Shown piece by piece: positions 10,578 through 22,110 of a DNA stretch of 64,000 nt (the stretch's first letter is position 1; each line of letters starts with the position of its first letter). The position numbers and the translations under genes are program-made. Source of the DNA: Gnetum montanum (taxonomy: Eukaryota > Streptophyta > Gnetopsida > Gnetales > Gnetaceae); NCBI GenBank assembly GCA_015680685.1, contig MNCI01013709.1, positions 56,896 to 120,895 of the forward strand, written 5' to 3'. The notes below the pieces were generated by a model. The model worked only from the letters and a program-made list of their open reading frames with translations. It was not told the origin of the DNA and did not search any database.

Positions 10578-11590
10578 TGATGAGATGCGATATTGCATCG
10601 GTTGTGATATTGTGTACATGATATCGCATCGGCAGTGATATCGTGTACACAATATCGCGGCCTCCGTGATATCGCATCCCATGTGATATTGCGTACACAA
10701 TATCGCATTGTCCCCTGCGATATCGCGTACACAATATCGCGTTGTCGCTTGCGATATCGCGTACGCGATATCGCAGTGCATCGTCATATCTATAAATAAG
10801 AGGCAGCTCTCCCTTGTTTTCTCATCCTAGGCTAGAAGTAGGGAAACTCTAGTAGATTGATCACTCCAGAGCTAAAATATTTTCCATGTGCCCACAGTAA
10901 GAGTCCTAAAGTGAATGGATCTTAATCCAAGCAACATTGTACCTGAACACAAGTTGTGTACGGCAATAAAGACGAACTTCCTGGATAAACCTTGCAGTGC
11001 ATGGAATAGGATTTTATTTAATGTTATTTATTGCTTTCTCTCTCACCCTTATCTCGTAGTAATGCTGAATGAATACGACTTGATTACGAGCATTTAAGGA
11101 TGTCTACAGATAATCAAGGAACAGATGCTCATCACACTTAGGCTAGATTAGATTCTCTCAACCCTTTCCTCCTAGTTAAGTGCCTCAGTACGACCACTTT
11201 GAGCACATGTGTTACGCGTGGTGATCCTAGCAATGATTAGCATTTGGTAGCCACGGTTGCATCGGTTCAGGGTGTGTACGGTAATTGGGAACAGATGCTG
11301 ATACTAGGTAATTTAGACTTAGTTCATTAGTTAGAGTTAGTAATTAGTTTCTCAACCCTTCACCTTGTTAGCATAGGAGACAAAAACATAAAAAGATATA
11401 AAAATCATATACCTCAAACTTACTTAACGATACACCATGACAACTACAAGTAAGTCTAGGAAGACAATAAATGATTAACCCCAAGTGTTCCATGGGGCAT
11501 GTAGGCACTTAGTCTGCGGAGTTCGACTAGATCGCGCATGCTACGCTCGTATTCGTAAGGTTGAGTGTAGGGGTATCTCGCCACTCATCA
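10578..11590 (+). repeat. Element A 3' LTR
   Basis: TGATGAG...CTCATCA. Its U3 holds 12 GATATC-like sites (10586-10774), against seven in the 5' LTR. It includes a perfect 24-bp palindrome at 10751-10774: two copies of GCGATATCGC around GTAC. The TATA box is at 10791-10798. Longer than the 5' LTR mainly because of the array. Confidence 0.9.
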
Positions 11591-11595
11591 ATGAG
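11591..11595. repeat. Target site duplication of element A (right copy)
   Basis: ATGAG, identical to 4140-4144. Confidence 0.85.
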
Positions 11596-11639
11596 ATAAG
11601 AGTGTTGATAATTAAATGCACCTCACTTCGATACCAATT

Positions 11640-12155
11640 TGTTCATTTACACCTCAATTAGGTAGAATAATAGAACAATAGCAAGCAAAAAAAATAAAAA
11701 TTCAATTATGGGATTAGAAAAAATATATCAATAACATGAGGAATTATCTCGGGGAAAGCATATGAAAATCCTAGCAATGGCTTTGGCTCCTAAGAAGCCT
11801 TAGAAATCAAAGTCTTCTTTGAGACCTACATCAAGCTTAGAGCAAGCTTACACAAGAGGATGAGACTGTTACTTGAATTATACCTCACACACCCTCTAAT
11901 TTAGTAAATATGTGATGATCCTAGGACTACCCAAGCATCCACTTATATAGTGGTCATAATGTCATGCTTTGGGTAAAAGCCAAATTATGGAGTTATAATC
12001 CTTAATTAATCATGGCCAAATTGGGTGTGAACAATTATATATTCTTTTGACAAATTACATTGGTTTTTGTTATTTTCAGGCAACATGCCAAAAATAATTT
12101 GCCAACATAGCAATAGTTACAAAATGGATTGGTCTTAAACTTAAAATTAACAACA
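11640..12155 (-). repeat. Probable copia 5' LTR
   Basis: On the minus strand it opens TGTTGTTAAT and ends ...GAACA beside the antisense PBS at 11621-11636. A TATA-like ATATAAGTGG lies on the minus strand near 11937-11948. The outer boundary is uncertain by a few bases and no target duplication was identified. Confidence 0.55.
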
Positions 12156-13930
12156 CACCTCACATAAGTTAGATTGAAGAAGTGCTTTACTATAGGCCCA
12201 ATTTAGCTTGGGATGTGGAATCCCATTTTCATTTTTTTTCTTTTCTTTATCATTTTTCATATTTTGTTCTTCATTATTTTTTCATTTTAAATTTTAAAAT
12301 TCAACAGTTAATTGGCTACAGATACCTCCAGTTCCATGTGTTGTACTCTACAATCATGCATGTCTAAAGCCCTCAAGACACTACTGTCTACCCTTTTTCG
12401 ATTAAGGGGCTTTGACAACGATGGACTCTTGAAATATAATGAGTTCAATATTCACCAGAGCATCAAAACCAACTCTTCGGCTCCTCTGGCCTGCTTTTTC
12501 CGCTTGTGTTCAGTTACCTGGAAATCACGGGCATGTATTTTTGGATCATCTTACGGTATTGCACCCGGGGTATAGGGTAAGTGGACGTTTTGGGTTTTGG
12601 GTAAGTGGAGGTTCACCTGCATGACATTTACGTATGAACGTAAAGTTGGGATGTGTACCAACCCACTTTCGGTTGGTAAGCAGAAAGTCGCACTTGGCTT
12701 ATTTCAGGTCTGATATGCGGAGGGTTTGGAATTCTGACGTTTTCCAAGTCCAAATCATCATCATCACGGTCCAGTTGGCGTTTATGACTTCATGCAAGTC
12801 CAAATCTCTTGTCATTGTACACTTGTTTTATTCCAGCAAGAGATTTACAATGGCTTCTCAACTACTTCTTGTGCTACGTCTACTTGACAAATCCTCCGAG
12901 CATTTTTATTAGTTCTATGAATCAACACGACTTGTTTCGTTGCTTAGCTTTGTTAATATGTACCGGCTGCTTTTTAGTGTATTTACAAAAGTTGTAACTA
13001 CCGTCTGCTTCTTTTTAACTCAGTGTCTTACCCCAAAAGGCTAGCCAGTTGTTAGAGTCAAAAGCACGCAGATCGACAGATGTACATCCCAAAATCCGAA
13101 GTGAAACCTAAATATCTTAAAATGTTATATATATTTGTGCGTGTGAAGCATTCCAAAAATTACTGCGTTGGAATAAATTCTGCTGAGTAAAGCATAAATT
13201 CTGCTGAGTAAAGAATAGATTGAGAAATCTGCAAATAATCTCAAGATCTGCCATAAATGGTAAGGTAACATTGAAGCCCATTCAAAATCAGATCAGATAT
13301 TTGATCTAATGAATAGTGCTATATTTTTATTGATTTTTAAGTTTAACATATTGTATATTTCTAATTCTGACTGTAAGTGAGCTCTTAAGATGAAAAAAAT
13401 TGAAAATGCCGCTACTAACATGATGATTGCATATAAGTGTTCTCTTTTGTAAATATTGAGGATTTTAATAGACTTTACACTTATTTGTTTCAATTTTTCG
13501 GATCCGACTTGTAAAAAGGTTGCGGATTGCCGATCCCATCCGATTTTTCAATCTATGGAGTAAAGTAAGGCTCAGCCAAAACATGTTAAGGTTTTTTCAA
13601 TCCATGGAGTAAAGTAATTGTGGATGATTTGTTTGGGATTCCTTCCCACTCCAGGAGGATCTGCACTTTCTTAAAAAATAATGTTTTATAAAATAGAAAC
13701 TTTTTAAAATAAACTTTAACAATTCTAAATTCTTGGAAATTTTCAAATACGTTTAGGATTTCAGATAAATATTGAAAGAGCTTTGACAGTGAGCTCCTGA
13801 AGCACAGGGATTCCAATATTTCAGTTTCAGTTACCTCTTTGGCTCTTCCAAGTTAGCTTCTCATGCTTTCCAATCATAAGGAAATCTTTAGTAATCCTGA
13901 ATAAAGATGACTTTACGGAGACTTCCCATA
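12156..13930. other. Low-copy sequence, no confirmed gene
   Basis: GC content is higher than in the surrounding repeats between about 12400 and 12900. The only protein-like feature is in the plus-strand frame 12312-12575, where RGFDNDGLLKYNEF resembles an EF-hand loop (acidic at positions 3, 5 and 12, Gly at 6, but Gly instead of Asp at 1). It could be a relic exon or chance. Short direct repeats: a 20-bp unit at 13173-13192 and 13194-13213, and a phrase AATCYATGGAGTAAAGTAA near 13550 and 13600. Confidence 0.4.
13173..13213. repeat. Short tandem duplication, 21-bp period
   Basis: ATAAATTCTGCTGAGTAAAG occurs twice with one base between. Confidence 0.8.
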
Positions 13931-14346
13931 TATACGTTAGTCACATGCCTTACCTCCTCATCTAAAGTATCATGCAGCAAAATATGGAAACTCAACCTGT
14001 GTATGGTATCTTAATTACTGGGTATTAACAAACAATTACACCAAAAGATAGAGTCGGGGCTGAGTCTAATACTGAGCATTTAAGCAAGTCCAACACGCAG
14101 GATGTAAATGCTGAACATTTATGCATGTCCAACACGCAGAACATATGTGGTGGACATTAACTAAGAAGTCACATTAGAGATAAAAGATGGTGAGCAAAAT
14201 ACCGATGCGAGTTTATGCTACAAGCCTCAATCTTCCATGTTTTACTGGGAAATATTTGTTTTTTTTTTTTTTTTTAAGTTAATGGTTTATACAAGTCCAA
14301 AGGTAATGCCATCTTAAATCTTGACTGATGAATTTGATGCAGGTAC
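13931..14346 (+). repeat. Host repeat segment, left copy
   Basis: Closely matches 53295-53378 (its first 95 bases) and then 54727-55125. It contains the empty version of the site (CTGGGTAT, 14018-14025) that is split by the 1.35-kb insertion at 53379-54726 in the other copy. The poly-T at 14259-14276 belongs to this segment (shorter and partly A in the other copy), not to the LINE. Confidence 0.75.
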
Positions 14347-14363
14347 AAGATGGGCATGGAGGT
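14347..14363. repeat. LINE target site duplication (left copy)
   Basis: AAGATGGGCATGGAGGT, repeated at 52794-52810 with a single difference (G/C at position 12). This length suits L1-type insertion. The third copy of the host segment (about 55119-55135) is a diverged uninterrupted site. Confidence 0.8.
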
Positions 14364-14640
14364 TGGGGGGTCAGACCCCAAAAATAAATTTTATTAAATG
14401 TAAAAATCAGAGTACACAAGAGAACAAAAGAGAAGCCAGAGAGAGAGAGGAGAAATATCAAACAAGAAGGAAGAAAGGCCAAACAGAGAAAGGGATGCCT
14501 CACCATGTATACATCTTAACAACCAGAGTGGAAAACCTCACCACAGGGAGAGGAAAAGGGGATGAAATACAGATTTGGTTAAAAAGAAATAGACTAGAAA
14601 ACAAAGGGGAGAAAAAATCAAGAATTTAGCTAGAGCATTA
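14364..14640 (-). other. LINE 3' region
   Basis: No frame. The minus strand runs through an A/T-rich stretch (AATAAAATTTATTTTT) and ends in a GC palindrome: GGGGTC and GACCCC around one base (14368-14380), right next to the target duplication. There is no poly(A) tail. Confidence 0.6.
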
Positions 14641-17150
14641 GCTGTTAAACAATGTCTCATTGAACCAACAAAGGAAGAACATTAGCAGGAGAGTCTCTCT
14701 GAAAAACCACATTACATCAAAACTTCCAGATGATATGAAGGATAAGGGGTCTAAAGCAACACCAAGTATAAAGCAAAGATCCCTGAAGTTGAGTGTCACC
14801 AAAAAGAACCTCATCCAGTCCTAGCCAAAAACCCTGTAAACAGCTGCTGCACCAAGTCCAAGAGCTGTGAGCAAGGGAACAAGGAAAAAAAAAATGGGTA
14901 AACTTATCTTCCCTATTGCAGATAGGACATCAAGGATCCAAAACACCCAAATGAGAGCGTTGAATACCAAGAGGTAAACCTTGGTGAACCATAGACCACA
15001 AAAAATGTTTAATCTTTGAAGGAGTAGGGGCAGTCTAGATCATCCAAATATGTTGCTTCCAAACCTACACATTGAGATTAACCTTCTAAAAATGGTTGAA
15101 TTGTGGCTAGATATTAGTAGTAGAATTAATAAGAGAAGACACAATCTTAAAATGATAAGGAAAAACCTGATGACCATTAATCCAAGAAATATTAAGAAAA
15201 CCCTTATGAGAATCTTGAATAGCAACATTTTTGTTCAAGGTATTCAAAATATCACAAAAGGTGGAATTTTGAGCAGCATTGATACCGTAAAGATGTTGAC
15301 ACTCAATCCAAGTAATCCAACAATTATGTATGTGAAGAGAGGAAAGGGAGGAGATGCCAAGCTTACCCCAAGTACTACAAAGATGAGGATGCTTAATAGC
15401 CCAAGGTTCATTGTCAATGGGAAGCCACCAAGTAGAAATCTTATCAAGCATAGAGAAAGTAACAATAATATTTTTAAAGTTCCAAAACTCTAAAATTCCA
15501 AGCCTTCCAAATGTGCTTGATGACAATGGAACCTAAAATAGTAATACCTTTGGAAAAAACCATCCAGTTAGAAAAATGAGTATTAATCCAATAACTACTA
15601 CCTTTAGGCTTTTCCATCTGAATGCATTTAAGGAAAAGAAGCTTCCAAGGCTTAGAACTAGATAAGCATTTAGCCATTAACTTGGCACATAAAACAATAC
15701 CATAGCTAATAGCAATTTAGAAGTCCTAATGACATGCAAATGTTCCAAGCAACTCAACAAAATCCCCTTTTAGAGTGGCTACTATTCCAAAGAAAATTTC
15801 TACCAAGTTGGTCAATGCAATGATAAGTGGAAATACTAGAAGCCCAACACAAGGAATAATGCACACGAGTAGCTTAGATAATATGCTTGCAAACAATAAA
15901 CTTCCCAACCATAGAAAGCTTCTTCTCCTTCCACTTAACAAGTTTTTGTTCAATTTTCTTCATTCTTACATCTCATAAAGTTTTTAAGATCTAGCATAGG
16001 AAAAGGGGATGCCTAGCAACTTGAAAACATTGTCTTTTGCTAAAAATTGCCAAGATTTAGACAAAGCCCAATCTTGAACCCCTTTATTGTGAAAGATCAA
16101 AGATTTGAACCAATTAATTTGAGAGCCAAAAAGTCTACAATATTGATCAACATGAAAAAAAAGATGATCAAAAATGGCTTTGTCTTTTTTTCTCATAAAA
16201 AAGGAGCCATTGAAAAAATGCATATTTAGTAAGGAAGGAACATTATAATCAATAAAAATGCCTTGAAGAAAATTCTATTCCTTTATGACTAGCATGACCT
16301 AAGAAATCCACACCAAGGATGAAAAGATATGGAGCAAGAGGGCAACCTTGCCTAATTAAGCACTCAAGCTTAAAACAATTAGTGAAGCCAACATTAGTAG
16401 CTACAAGGGCATTAGCATCTACAAAGAGAGTCTCCACCATCCTAATAAATTTTCTGTTAAAACCATATTTACAAAGGCAAGTAATAATAAATTGCCATTA
16501 AATTTTATCATACACTTTGGCATAATCAAGCTTAAGAAAAGCAATGTTTTGATTGGAATCCTCAGCCCATTGCATACTTTCCTAGGTTGCAACAACATTA
16601 TCAAGAATATATTTTCCTTTGAGAAAGCCATTTTGTGCTAGGGTAATTAACTAAGGAATAATCAACTTTAATCTTCTAGCAAGACATTTGGCCAAAATCT
16701 TATAAATAGAATTTATAAGAGTAATAGACACCAATTACAAATAAAAGAAAGATCACCTTCCTTAGGAATAAGACAAATAACTCCTTTATTCAGCTCAGGT
16801 TTGAGAGATTATTGATTAATGGATTCAATGAAAACATAATAAAGGTTTGATCCAACAACGTCCCAATGACTTTTAAAGAACTTGATGGAAATGCCATCGA
16901 AACTAGGAGCTTTATCATTAAGCTAAAGATAACTACTTTTATTTCTAAAAGAGAGATATCTTGAGTTAGAAGATGATTGTGACTGCTATGGACAATATTA
17001 GATAAATGATTAGAATTAGTAAAAAAGTCATCCTTATCAAACCCATTAGAGGTCTTTCAAGAAAATCATTAACAATATGAGGATTAGAACTAAGATGACC
17101 ATCCACCTTCAAAAAGTCAATGGTAGGTAAAGAACCTCTACATTTTAAGA
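14641..17150 (-). pseudogene. LINE reverse transcriptase and zinc-binding domain
   Basis: The RT block LIRQGCPLAPYLFILGVDFL lies in 16249-16440. The catalytic [FY]ADD site is replaced by FFNG (MHFFNGSFF, about 16198-16223), so it is dead. The next block, QYCRLFGSQINWFKSLIF, follows at about 16080-16140. Near the 3' end HQGLPLGIQRSHLG, then CPICN and THFF (about 14890-14995) match the zf-RVT domain of plant LINEs. Many frames are needed to follow the domain, hence multiple frameshifts. Antisense open frames such as 15050-15493 (+) are shadows. Confidence 0.8.
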
Positions 17151-18400
17151 ATTTTTAAAAATCTTTACAGGGCCCTCCCTCAAGTTTCAAGCAATTGAGA
17201 TGACTCTTAATTAGAGCACTTTTAGCATTATGCATATCCCATTTCTATTTGATGAAGTAAACATAAGCTAGTCATTTTTGTAGAGTAACATTGAAGGGAT
17301 CATGTTGAATCATAGAAGTACTCTGTTGAAGTTCACTGCAAATATTTTTCTCAGTTTTCCTACGTCTCTTAGCATATTGCTTACCCAAACAATGAGCAGT
17401 ATTGTGAATATGGCAAGTGGCAAAAACCACCAATCTATCCAACCTAAATTACTAGGTAGCCTCTTCTCGGTGTTCCAAAGCAACATCAAAATACCTTTAT
17501 AAGGAGTAAGAAATAAAGAGGCATTCATACGAAAAAGCTTACGATGTTGAACTAGAGCTTTTATATCAAATTTCAAATTACGAGAAATTGAGAAGTGGTC
17601 AGAGAGGGTAGCATCTTGGTGAGCAACAACATGACCATCATAGAACTAAGAGGAACAATTGGAGAGATAAAATTGATCAAATCTCTTACAAATTTAATTA
17701 GAGCCTACCTAGAGGTTAAACTAAGTAAACCAATCATCACAAAAAACATTAGATATTGCAATATCAAAAAGAAAAAAGTGCTTCTTAGCATCACACCGCA
17801 TAGATAGCTTGTGGCCTAAAAGTTGATAAGAATCTCTACCAACTTTATCATAAGAGTGTTCAATCATATTAAAATCACCTCCAAAGAACCAAGGAATGTT
17901 AGGCAAACTCTGAAGAAGAAATTGCCAAACATTAGCTCTAGCTATAGAAGTAGTAGGAGAATAAATGTTCCAAATACTGAAAGGACTTAAAGCACCTTGA
18001 ACAATAGCCCAAACTATAGAGGTATGTCTACCATGAGAGAGAATTTTTTTAGACTATGATTTATTGATAATAACGACACCACCACCTTGACTAGTAATTT
18101 AATTATTACATAAGATTGTGGATTCATGCATAATATTGGTGCCTACTATAATAATATCCAGATTAGAAATTTTAGCCTCTTGAAGAAGAATAAAGTTAGG
18201 AAGAAGAAGTCAAGAATGAAGGAAGGCACCAACCACCCTTATCCAAAGTCTATTGAAAAGACCCTGGACATTCCAAGAGGGTGAGGAGGCCCCCATCCTA
18301 TTTAAAGAATCCACATTATCCAAGGAAATGATCTCCATATTGTGAAAAATAGAAGTAAATAGATTATTCGTAAGTAAAAAATTCTTAGCAGGTTAATCAA
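17151..18400 (-). pseudogene. LINE endonuclease domain
   Basis: The minus-strand frame 17721-17906 contains PWFFGGDFNMI, the GGDFN motif of the apurinic-type endonuclease found at the start of plant LINE ORF2. More degraded endonuclease sequence continues toward 18400. It would nick target DNA to prime reverse transcription, but stops and frameshifts interrupt it. Confidence 0.7.
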
Positions 18401-18469
18401 ACTAAAGATTGGGCATAATGTTGATAGAAAAAGGATTGCCTCAACATTTCCTACTATAATGAACCATTA

Positions 18470-18931
18470 GAATCAACAATAGGGTTCTTTGAAATCCTAG
18501 GGACAAAAGGCTATTTTCCCTTAGTCATTGAAGAAGTTTAAGAAGTTGGCTTCCTTGTAACCTTGCTTGAGGAAATGTTCTTAACTAGTCCTTGACATTA
18601 ATAGGGGAAACCTTAGAAGCATCAAGGGTAGCTTGTTGTTGCCATGTTTGTGTTACCTTTTTCACAACAAGGGAGCATGCAACAAACATATAACCTTCAT
18701 GGTGATAATAGTGACATGAGTTAAAAAGATTGTAAAAGACAACCTTCTGCACGTAGTTAATTCTTCCCTCATGCAAAACAACTTCTCACTTGAGAGAGTC
18801 AAGATCCACTTTAATCATACAGCAAGTCCTACAAAGACCACTAGGTGTACTTAAGGTTTTAGTGTGCTTGATTGGCCCAATGTGAGGATCATATCCCTCT
18901 CAACATTTTCAAAAATGATAAGGAGATTAGG
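18470..18931 (-). pseudogene. LINE ORF1, C-terminal part with degraded zinc knuckle
   Basis: The frame 18585-18776 includes LFNSCHYYHHEGYMFVAC, the CX2CX4HX4C knuckle of LINE ORF1 with the second Cys and the His both changed to Tyr. It continues the N-terminal half at 32893-33285, now 14 kb away because gypsy X inserted between them. Confidence 0.65.
18927..18931. repeat. Target site duplication of X (left)
   Basis: TTAGG, against GTAGG at 32888-32892, one mismatch. The left version keeps the LINE ORF1 frame, so the right copy changed. Confidence 0.65.
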
Positions 18932-19930
18932 TGATGAGCGACAAGGTACCCCCTATGCCTAACCATACAAATCACAAGCATTCATGCATGATCTAGTCGA
19001 ATTCCATGGATAGGACTAGTTGTGGCATCTAGATCATTATGCCTTGATTGTAGTTTGCTATCTTCCTACTTGGACTAGTGGGAACTTTGTCACATATGGT
19101 TTAGTCTAGAGTGAGGCATATGATTCTTGATGTTGTTTTGGCATTATGCTACTCCTAACAATAATAAATAAATCATTTGTTTAAACTAATTAACAATGGA
19201 AAGTAAAGTCTAAACTAGCCTATAGGTGATAGGTGTCTGTTGCCAACTTGTTGTACATGTTGTGAACCCATGTATCCACTATTGGGATTACCAAGAACTA
19301 TGCTATTAGGTGAATCAAGAAATAATGCTACTAGGATTACCAAGTAAATATGTGTTTACGCTTGAAATTGGTCACACTCATTTTTTCAATTCATTAACAT
19401 GCATGGAAATGTAAATATTAAGTACATGAAACGTAAATTACATGGAAACTAAATTTAATCTAAGTCAAATTTTTGCAATGAATAAGAATCAATTTCGATC
19501 TTATTGTTGTTCATGGAATGTGTCCAAGTACATTGCCACTCAAATAAGACACCATGCAATTAACTTAGATCCACACTATGGGCACCCACTAACTATTCTC
19601 TAAGACTACGGAATAACACTGCAAGAGTTTGGCTACTCTATTGACCAAAGAATGCCAATACATGATGGGAGGATGTGTATATATAGGCAAAAATAGACAC
19701 AACATTAACAAGGCCTCATCAACACATCATTACATGCGTCAATGAGCCTCGTCAATGCATCATTGCATCCATCAAAGGGGCCTAGTCAAAGGGGCCAAGA
19801 TATTAGGGCTAAGATATCAAAGCTAAGATATCAAGGCTAAGATATAGAAGCTAAGATATTGAGGCTAAGATATTAAAGCCACCTAAAATTTAACTTTTCA
19901 TTAGATATCCAACCAACTGATGATTCATCA
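18932..19930 (-). repeat. Element X 3' LTR
   Basis: In antisense it starts TGATGAGCGAC and ends GATTCATCA. It includes repeated phrases GGGATTACCAAG and a U3 array of 14-bp units (19795-19878). A TATA-like ATATATAGG (antisense) lies near 19680. Position about 19380 preserves the uninterrupted site into which Y inserted in the other LTR. Confidence 0.85.
19795..19878 (-). repeat. 14-bp array in X U3 (six units)
   Basis: Six consecutive units of the form CTAAGATATCAAAG, each with GATAT at the same place. The 5' LTR has four units (32779-32834). Confidence 0.85.
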
Positions 19931-22110
19931 TACCCCCATGACTAAATAAAAACTTGTCCTCAAGTTAACAAGATAGGACCAAGCTTTATTTACAAAAAAT
20001 TGGGAATGATGGGATTATTGACTAATGATAACTATTGACTAAATTTGAGTGTTGCATTACAAAATTTTATTCGAGTGGAAGCATACAAAATGAAAGAGTA
20101 ACAAAAATATTGGATAGACTTTGAAGATTACAAAATTTGTAGAGGTCTTCAAGAATCTGCTGAAGATGATTCTTCTTGTTGCCACTAGCAATGGTAGACT
20201 TCCAACCTTGATTATTATGTTGACACTTCTTTAGTAATGTGGAACATTCTTGAAGGATGAACTAAAATTTCTTCTCATAATCCCATGGATCTAGTAAACA
20301 TGTGATGCTTGAATTTCTATCTTGTATGTGCTACAATTTGTCCATAGACATATCCTCCATTGTCCCTCTCTTAGCTTCATTTCCATGCTTGGCAAAAGAC
20401 CTTCTTTCTTAGGAATTTATTTTATCATCACCTATAGTCACCAAAGGATCAACATTAGTTTTGGTAAATTTTCCTTAATAATTAACCCTTTTCATGTCCC
20501 TTAGTCTTCATTTAAGCATAAGGTGATGATAGCATACTATGTTGAAGGGTATGAGTTAACTAAAATCATCAAGTTGTTCACATTATTTTGATCAATTATT
20601 ATTAGTTACCAAGATGTTCAAAAATAGGATGTTAGAAAAAATTCAAAGCAGACATCTGTAGCCCCATGACTAATAAGTGTAACTATTGAAGCACATAAGT
20701 TTTTAAACAATTGAAACCAAAGGTTTGATTTAGAAGATGGCCAAGAAATATTGAACTTGAAGGATATTTTAAAAAAAAAGTAGGAAAAAGAAAAAAAAAA
20801 AAAGTAATTAAAAGTGATGAGAAGTAGTCCCAAAATTTTGCATAAATTTAGAGACTATCATTAATGTTCTAGAAGATGTGAAGGTTAGTTCAAAGCCATG
20901 ATCAACAAAAGTTATGCAAGTGGATCCTCCCCAAAGTAGGCTCCTACCATAATGCCCTTTCAGAATCACTATTATAGATGTCTGTGGGCACCCAAGAAGT
21001 TAAATATAGACCATGCCTTTGTTCCAAACAACACACAACTACCATGGTTGGGATGTTGCACTATACTATACAAAACCAAAAGGCTCATAATTTCATGTAC
21101 CAGTGAGGTGAATAATGGGATGAGAAGGGATTGTAGAGATAGGGATATAAGGTACTTAACCATGTCCACAATAGGTTCTTGTGAAAAATGTGATTAAAAT
21201 TATTAGCATATCTATCCATCCAAGTTCAGACTAAGTCCATACCATGAATAGTAACCTCACATTGATGTGTTCCCTCCTACCTATCATCATGAGTCCACAA
21301 CCACCTCCAAGAACAATCATCACTCCAAAAAGAAAAGAAAAGAGAAGAACGAAGGAAGGTTCTTAGTTAGAGGGGCATCTTTAGGCATGGGTAACATATC
21401 TTTCTAGCCCCATAACTAGTGCTTGTAGCCTATTATTATATCTAAGGGGTGTGCTTTGCATTCCCATTATTTTTTCTCTTTCTTTTCTCTTTTTTTTTTT
21501 GTTTATTTATTTATTTATTTATAGGAAACACACCATGCAAAGAATTTTAGCTTCCTATTATTAGTCAATGGAGGAGTGATGATACATTCCAAGAGGAATC
21601 ATAAACCACATGAAGGAAGACAAGAGGAAAATCCAAGTCCCCTTGAGGTCATACCCTTACCATTCCCACTTGGTCGTTCCCTCTTTCTTCAAGGTATAAT
21701 GATCATTGATTAATTTTAGTTTCATGAATAAAGAACCAAATTGTTTCCATGAAAAAGAGCTTTTATTCAAAGAACTGAAGGGATGGATGAGGTGGTCTCA
21801 TTACTTTACACAATTACTTACCTAATCATCTTAATAGTATAGTACAAAAACCAAACACATAGCATTTACTTCTACATCATGACTTGGCAATATTATTAAC
21901 AAAAACATGAAATAAATTCATTAAACATAAAGAGAATAACTCAAGAAAAGAGAAAAATATTAAAAAATGGAAAATTTTAAGAAATGGAAAATATTTGAAA
22001 ATCATAAAATTTTGGAAGAAATAGGAAAATGATGAAAAATTATAAAATAAAAAAGGTGAAAAAAACACATTAGTTCTTGAACCAAGATGAAGCATCTCCT
22101 TCATGATTAA
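19931..22110 (-). other. Noncoding 3' region of element X
   Basis: Contains the polypurine-tract motif next to the LTR (19933-19943), a second weaker copy (20662-20671), the 12-mer island (20925-20936), a T-rich stretch at 21470-21525, and the A-rich (U-rich on the element strand) tract at 21890-22070. No gene recognised. Confidence 0.65.

Larger units (their letters stand above)
4145..11590 (+). mobile_element. Gypsy element A: complete non-autonomous Gag-Pro LTR element
   Basis: A 7446-bp element with two LTRs (4145-5078, 10578-11590), both bounded by TGATGAG...CTCATCA, flanked by exact ATGAG duplications. Order: 5' LTR, tRNA-Asp-type PBS, Gag-Pro frame (5222-8523), U-rich tract (8543-8760), about 1.8 kb of noncoding sequence, polypurine tract, 3' LTR. 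I find no RT, RNase H or integrase motif on either strand. In a stretch of about 400 bp downstream of the TATA boxes I counted by eye roughly 25 differences between the LTRs, so it is old. Family: Athila/Tat-like by Gag, protease and PBS. It is most similar to D and Y. Confidence 0.9.
3980..12155 (-). mobile_element. Ty1/copia element fragment, interrupted by gypsy element A
   Basis: Two pieces flank element A. The left piece (3980-4144) carries the start of a copia Gag. The right piece (11596-12155) carries a primer-binding site in antisense (11621-11636, TGGTATCGAAGTGAGG on the minus strand, the family expected for initiator-Met priming) and a probable 5' LTR from about 11640. Removing A and one ATGAG copy joins them into 5' LTR, PBS, short leader, gag start, which is the normal order. 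The remaining gag and pol to the left are not recognisable as copia, so the left side is truncated or rearranged. Confidence 0.6.

Noticed and set aside
10563-10787. Frames through the GATATC arrays (also 45343-45567)
   Set aside because: The repeated Tyr/His/Ile/Arg residues are produced by the palindromic array.
14259-14276. Poly-T run taken as the poly(A) tail of the minus-strand LINE
   Set aside because: The paralogous host segment near 54984 has the same position without the LINE, and the LINE target duplication starts only at 14347.
15050-15493. 147-codon plus-strand frame
   Set aside because: Antisense shadow of the LINE; the protein-like signal (zf-RVT, RT) is on the minus strand.
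19795-19878. 14-bp array as a CRISPR-like repeat
   Set aside because: Units are contiguous with no spacers, and the context is an LTR in a plant genome.
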